64,000 nucleotides of DNA from positions 62,001-126,000 of the forward strand of contig NZ_BJDJ01000004.1 of NCBI RefSeq assembly GCF_005405085.1, written 5' to 3'. Below, piece after piece: positions 60,270-64,000 of the stretch. A model generated the notes under the pieces. The model did no database searches, was not told where the DNA came from, and saw only the letters and a list, made by a program, of their open reading frames with translations. This DNA is from Lactiplantibacillus daowaiensis. GTDB lineage: Bacteria; Bacillota; Bacilli; Lactobacillales; Lactobacillaceae. Position 1 is the stretch's first letter. Every line of letters begins with the position of its first letter. Both the position numbers and the translations under genes were made by a program.

Positions 60270-62051
60270 CTAATCAAAAACCATTTGATTTCGATATAAT
60301 TCAGCGTAAAAGCCATTTTCTTTTAATAAAGCGGCATGGTTACCTTGTTCAATGATTGACCCATCTTTTAAGACCACGATTTTATCAGCATTTAAAATCG
60401 TTTTTAAGCGATGCGCAATGACAAAACTAGTGCGACCTTGAATCACATTATCCATCGCGGCTTGAATCCGAGCTTCAGTGACCGTATCCACATTCGATGT
60501 TGCCTCATCTAAAATCAACAACCGTGGATTCGTCAAAATCGTCCGGGCAATCGACATCAACTGCTTTTGACCAGCTGAGAAAACACTTTTTTCGTCAGAA
60601 ACCAGCGTCTCATATCGGTCTGGCAAACTTTCAATAAAGTCATGAATGTTAGCTTGCTTAGCTGCATCGATGACTTGCGCCATACTAGCTGTCGGGTCAC
60701 CATAGCGAATGTTATCGGCGATCGTCCCGGTAAACAATTGCGGTTCTTGTAACACGATCCCCACATTTTGACGTAATGCCGTTAAGTCGAACGTTCGAAT
60801 ATCGGTCCCATCAAACGTAATTCGACCACTGTCCACATCATAAAATCGATTTAACAAATTCATGACTGTCGTTTTACCTGACCCAGTCGGCCCGACTAAG
60901 GCCACCATCTCACCACGCTCAACCTCAATGGTAACCCCATGTAAGATTTCTTTGCCTGGCAAGTAACTAAAGTGGACATCATCAATTTCCAGCGCATTTT
61001 GAATGCCATCTGGTCGGCCACCATCAGTCGGGGTAACTTCATCCGGCTGTTGTCGTACTTCATCGACTCGCCGGGCCCCAGTAATCGCCAATTGAATCAT
61101 ACTATAAAGACTCGTTAGCGACATAATCGGTTGATAATATTGTTGCGCATAATTAACAAACACGACCACTAAAGCTAAAGCCGCCCCTTTGGACATGCTG
61201 CCATTTAAGGCCAACCATGACCCAAAGAAGATGACGATTGCCGTATTTAACAATGACATCCCTTGCATCAACGGATTCAAAATACCTGACCAGATTTGCC
61301 CCGTTAACGCTGATTGACGAACTTTGGCGTTGTAAGTGTCAAAGCCGCGCTGTGAATCTTGTTGTAAGCCATTGGTGATCAAGACTTTTTGACCCGTGAT
61401 TTGTTCATTAATGTACCCATTGAGACGGCCAATATCATCTTGTTGTTGATTGACTGCCGTTCCAGCTTTACGCATCACGAATGCCGCAATGATTAAAGCC
61501 ACTGGCGTTGACGCCATCGTGACCCACGCCATCGTCACGTTTTGATTAAACATGACGATCAACAAGCCCACAAACTGGGCAACTGCTAGCAAAACTTCCA
61601 GTAACGCTTGATTCATCGCATTAAAAATATTATCCAGATCAGATGTGAACCGGGCTAAAATATCCCCATCACTATGGGTATCAAAATACTGCACCTTCAT
61701 GCGTTGCATCTTCCGAAATAGTCCAACTCGCATCGTCCCCGTCGAATACGCTGTCACCCGGGCCAGAATCAAACTGGCCGCAAAAATCGTTGTTGCATCA
61801 CCGACATACAGCAGGATATAGATAATTAACGTATGGTTAAACGTCCCTAAACTAGCCTGTGCGCGCGTCGCCGGATTAGTCCAGTGTGCCAAATAAGTCG
61901 TCAGTTCTTCAACCGCACGACCTAAATAAGTCGGCGCCACCACAATACACCACGTAGAAAATGCAATCAGTAAGGCACTTAAAATAAAGCCGCGCCAATA
62001 CCGTTTCAAGTAGTGCCAATAATAGTTACCGGCATTGCGTAAATCGCTCAT
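60270..62051 (-). CDS. ABC exporter subunit with canonical Walker B glutamate (LmrD/BmrD-like)
   Basis: A half transporter of 593 residues: six membrane helices (about 15-330) and a nucleotide-binding domain. It has Walker A GPTGSGKTT, Walker B LLILDEATSNVD with the catalytic Glu, and a degenerate signature FSAGQKQLM in place of the usual SGGQ. It overlaps the upstream partner by four bases. The pair forms a heterodimeric exporter of the LmrCD/BmrCD type, generally linked to drug or lipid efflux. The substrate is not known. Confidence 0.9.
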   Translation of the reverse strand: MSDLRNAGNYYWHYLKRYWRGFILSALLIAFSTWCIVVAPTYLGRAVEELTTYLAHWTNPATRAQASLGTFNHTLIIYILLYVGDATTIFAASLILARVTAYSTGTMRVGLFRKMQRMKVQYFDTHSDGDILARFTSDLDNIFNAMNQALLEVLLAVAQFVGLLIVMFNQNVTMAWVTMASTPVALIIAAFVMRKAGTAVNQQQDDIGRLNGYINEQITGQKVLITNGLQQDSQRGFDTYNAKVRQSALTGQIWSGILNPLMQGMSLLNTAIVIFFGSWLALNGSMSKGAALALVVVFVNYAQQYYQPIMSLTSLYSMIQLAITGARRVDEVRQQPDEVTPTDGGRPDGIQNALEIDDVHFSYLPGKEILHGVTIEVERGEMVALVGPTGSGKTTVMNLLNRFYDVDSGRITFDGTDIRTFDLTALRQNVGIVLQEPQLFTGTIADNIRYGDPTASMAQVIDAAKQANIHDFIESLPDRYETLVSDEKSVFSAGQKQLMSIARTILTNPRLLILDEATSNVDTVTEARIQAAMDNVIQGRTSFVIAHRLKTILNADKIVVLKDGSIIEQGNHAALLKENGFYAELYRNQMVFD

Positions 62052-63778
62052 GATAGCCCCTCCTCACGCGCTTTTTGTGTTTGATAAATCGCTTGATAAA
62101 TCGTATTTGACTGTAATAGTTCACGATGCGTGCCACTGCCACTAATCTGCCCATCAGCCATTACCAAAATTTGGTCAGCTTGAATAATTGACGCGATTTT
62201 TTCTGCAATCACTACCGTGGTCGTTGATTGTAAGTCACGATCCAACGCTTCTTGAACCAGTTTCTCTGATCGGGCATCTAAAGCTGAGGTCGCATCATCT
62301 AAAATCAAAATTTCCGGATTGGCAATGACACCACGGGTAATCGCCAATCGTTGCTTTTGACCACCAGAAAAGTTCTGCGATCGTTCTTCGACTGGTGCAT
62401 CATACGTTTGTGGTAGTTGTTCAATGAACTCTGACGCCTGCGCGACATTGGCTGCCCAACGCATATGACTCACTTGCGCATCCGGACGCACTTGTCTTAA
62501 ATTAGCCGAAATCGTGCCTGAAAAAAGTGTTGACCGTTGTAAGACATATGCGACCGTTGCCCGCAATGCTTTTTCAGGGATTTGGCGGACATCGACCCCA
62601 CCGACTTTAATTTGCCCACTATCCGGATCATACAAGCGTGCAATTAATTGTGCCAAAGTCGTTTTACCAGAGCCGGTCGCCCCAACGATACCTAACATTG
62701 AACCCGCAGCTACCGTAAAGCTAACATCTTTAAGTGTCGGCTGGTCATCGCCAGGATACGTAAACGTCACGTGTTCAAAACTAATCGCCCCGGTTAATGG
62801 GGCCGCATCATCGCTATCAACATACGTCATGCTAGGCGTCGTCTCAATAACTTCATTGATTCGACCAATTGAAATGAACGCCCGTGACGCAAAGGTCATT
62901 AAAAAGCCACCATTAATAACGGCATATAAGATTTGCATTAAATAAGAAATAAAACTCGTGATAGCTGCCAAATAGCCTGGATGTGTCGTTATATTTTGAC
63001 CCACTAAATAGACCGCCATCCCGACCGCTAAATTAGCCGTTAAGAAGAAGATAGGCATTAAAATCGAGAACCAATACCCGATTTTAGCGGTTACGGCCGT
63101 TAATTGATCCGACGCGGTGGCAAACTTTTTGATTTCGTTTGGTTCTTGAACAAACGATTTAACAACGCGGATCCCCATCAAATTTTCACGGGCCACCGTG
63201 TTGACGTTTTCAATATCTTGTTGCGTTTCCGCAAAATACTTGGTCATCCGTTGCACAGCAATCCAAGAAGCCAACAAGATCACGACCATCATGGCAATAA
63301 TAACCCACCATTGTTCTGGCATCGTGACAATCGCTAAGATAAACGCCCCAATGAACAATAATGGAATCCGGGTAATTTGTTGGAAGCCCGCCATCACAAT
63401 TTGTTGCACTTGGTTGATATCATTAGTCATACGGACGACTAAGTTTGATGCGGAAAACTTTTCGACATCTGCATAGGCAAATGATTGGATCTTCGCATAT
63501 AAATCGGCACGCAAATCGGTGGCGACCCCTAATGCAACCCGCGCGGAATAAATCGTATTCACAATGCCGCCAATAATCCCCAAAACTGCCAGTCCAAGTA
63601 ACATTAGGCCTTCACGAAAGACTGTCTGTTGGTCATTTTTAATAATGGCATTCATCACAACTTGCAATAGTCGCGGCTGCCATAACGTGGCAAAGACGAG
63701 GACGATCACTGACAGCATCGCCACCCAAACATCCACGTGATACCGTTTAAAGTATGGCATCAACACTTTCATTCGCAA
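62048..63778 (-). CDS. ABC exporter subunit with degenerate Walker B (LmrC/BmrC-like)
   Basis: The partner half transporter of 576 residues with the same layout. Walker A is GATGSGKTT, the signature is intact (FSGGQKQRLAI), but Walker B reads ILILDDATSALD, with Asp in place of the catalytic Glu. Degenerate Walker B here and degenerate signature in the partner leave one consensus and one degenerate ATP site, the hallmark of this transporter class. Start is ATG behind GGGAGG. Confidence 0.9.
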   Translation of the reverse strand: MRMKVLMPYFKRYHVDVWVAMLSVIVLVFATLWQPRLLQVVMNAIIKNDQQTVFREGLMLLGLAVLGIIGGIVNTIYSARVALGVATDLRADLYAKIQSFAYADVEKFSASNLVVRMTNDINQVQQIVMAGFQQITRIPLLFIGAFILAIVTMPEQWWVIIAMMVVILLASWIAVQRMTKYFAETQQDIENVNTVARENLMGIRVVKSFVQEPNEIKKFATASDQLTAVTAKIGYWFSILMPIFFLTANLAVGMAVYLVGQNITTHPGYLAAITSFISYLMQILYAVINGGFLMTFASRAFISIGRINEVIETTPSMTYVDSDDAAPLTGAISFEHVTFTYPGDDQPTLKDVSFTVAAGSMLGIVGATGSGKTTLAQLIARLYDPDSGQIKVGGVDVRQIPEKALRATVAYVLQRSTLFSGTISANLRQVRPDAQVSHMRWAANVAQASEFIEQLPQTYDAPVEERSQNFSGGQKQRLAITRGVIANPEILILDDATSALDARSEKLVQEALDRDLQSTTTVVIAEKIASIIQADQILVMADGQISGSGTHRELLQSNTIYQAIYQTQKAREEGLS

Positions 63779-63909
63779 TTCCTCCCTTTGAACTCATCTC
63801 CTCTTAGCCTACCCGAAGTTAATCGGTTTCACAATTAATATATATTGGATTTTAATAATTAACATTGTAAAACTAATAATTGACTAACTGTTACCTAGTT
63901 AAAACAGCA

Positions 63910-63945
63910 CAAAAAAAGCGCGTAAATCCGAAGATTTACGCACCT
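63910..63945 (-). terminator. Terminator of the gene at the right edge
   Basis: On the minus strand GTGCGTAAATC-TTCG-GATTTACGCGC plus seven T residues; the UUCG tetraloop makes it very stable. Confidence 0.9.
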
Positions 63946-63965
63946 CTTTAATCAAAGCAAAGAAA

Positions 63966-64000
63966 TTAGTCAAACTTAACTTGCGTATCAGCTTTACCAG
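63966..64000 (-). CDS. C-terminal end of an unidentified gene (runs off window)
   Basis: Only ten complete codons before the TAA stop at 63966-63968 are visible (GKADTQVKFD). The downstream terminator supports a real gene end. Too short to identify. Confidence 0.55.
   Translation of the reverse strand, partial: GKADTQVKFD

Overview
The window is a chromosomal segment from a low-to-moderate GC Firmicute of the Lactobacillaceae. The best fit is Lactiplantibacillus or a close relative. This is inferred from gene content: a DltE/PbpX2-type gene directly in front of dltXABCD, a csc (WxL) surface cluster with an LPQTN sorting motif, a branched-chain amino-acid 2-epimerase close to the Lactobacillus buchneri enzyme, and the typical order polC-proS-rseP-cdsA-uppS-frr-pyrH-tsf-rpsB. 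The species was not established.

Layout. 1-9 kb: start of hisS with its T-box leader, a cell-wall amidase, a fructosamine-kinase-like protein, a HAD phosphatase, rel-dtd, and an operon for a DNA glycosylase, prmA and rsmE. 9-12.4 kb: a small protein of unknown function, then an operon for isoleucine 2-epimerase and an amino-acid permease. 12.4-19.8 kb: an accessory island. Its left half holds envelope or secreted proteins (sunset-domain lipoprotein, small Cys/His-rich secreted protein, TIM44-like protein, zinc-ribbon DUF805 protein). Its right half is a decayed prophage or integrative element with a phage-type basic protein, a PH/SHOCT gene broken by a TGA, an unrecognised secreted protein and a tyrosine integrase broken twice. 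19.8-25.7 kb: lepA and a csc surface cluster whose LPXTG-type member carries an in-frame stop. 25.9-31.9 kb: the dlt operon for D-alanylation of teichoic acids. 32-37 kb: hrcA-grpE-dnaK-dnaJ with two CIRCE operators. 37-46.6 kb: aldB, ribF, truB, an Rrf2 regulator with an SDR-type reductase, and the rimP-nusA-rnpM-ylxQ-infB-rbfA operon. 46.7-59.2 kb: polC, proS, rseP, cdsA, uppS, frr, pyrH, tsf, rpsB. 59.4-64 kb: a HAD hydrolase, a heterodimeric ABC exporter and the end of one more gene.

Most genes lie on the minus strand and are translation, stress or envelope housekeeping. Envelope functions recur: amidase, csc surface proteins, teichoic-acid D-alanylation with its putative D-Ala esterase, UppS, CdsA and the RseP protease. 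No CRISPR array, tRNA, rRNA or complete insertion sequence was recognised. I did not find a clear new defence or biosynthetic system. The most notable points are the broken cscD with its sorting signal still in frame, the loss of the integrase catalytic tyrosine, a well-initiated unknown ORF leading the dlt operon, and the epimerase/permease pair.
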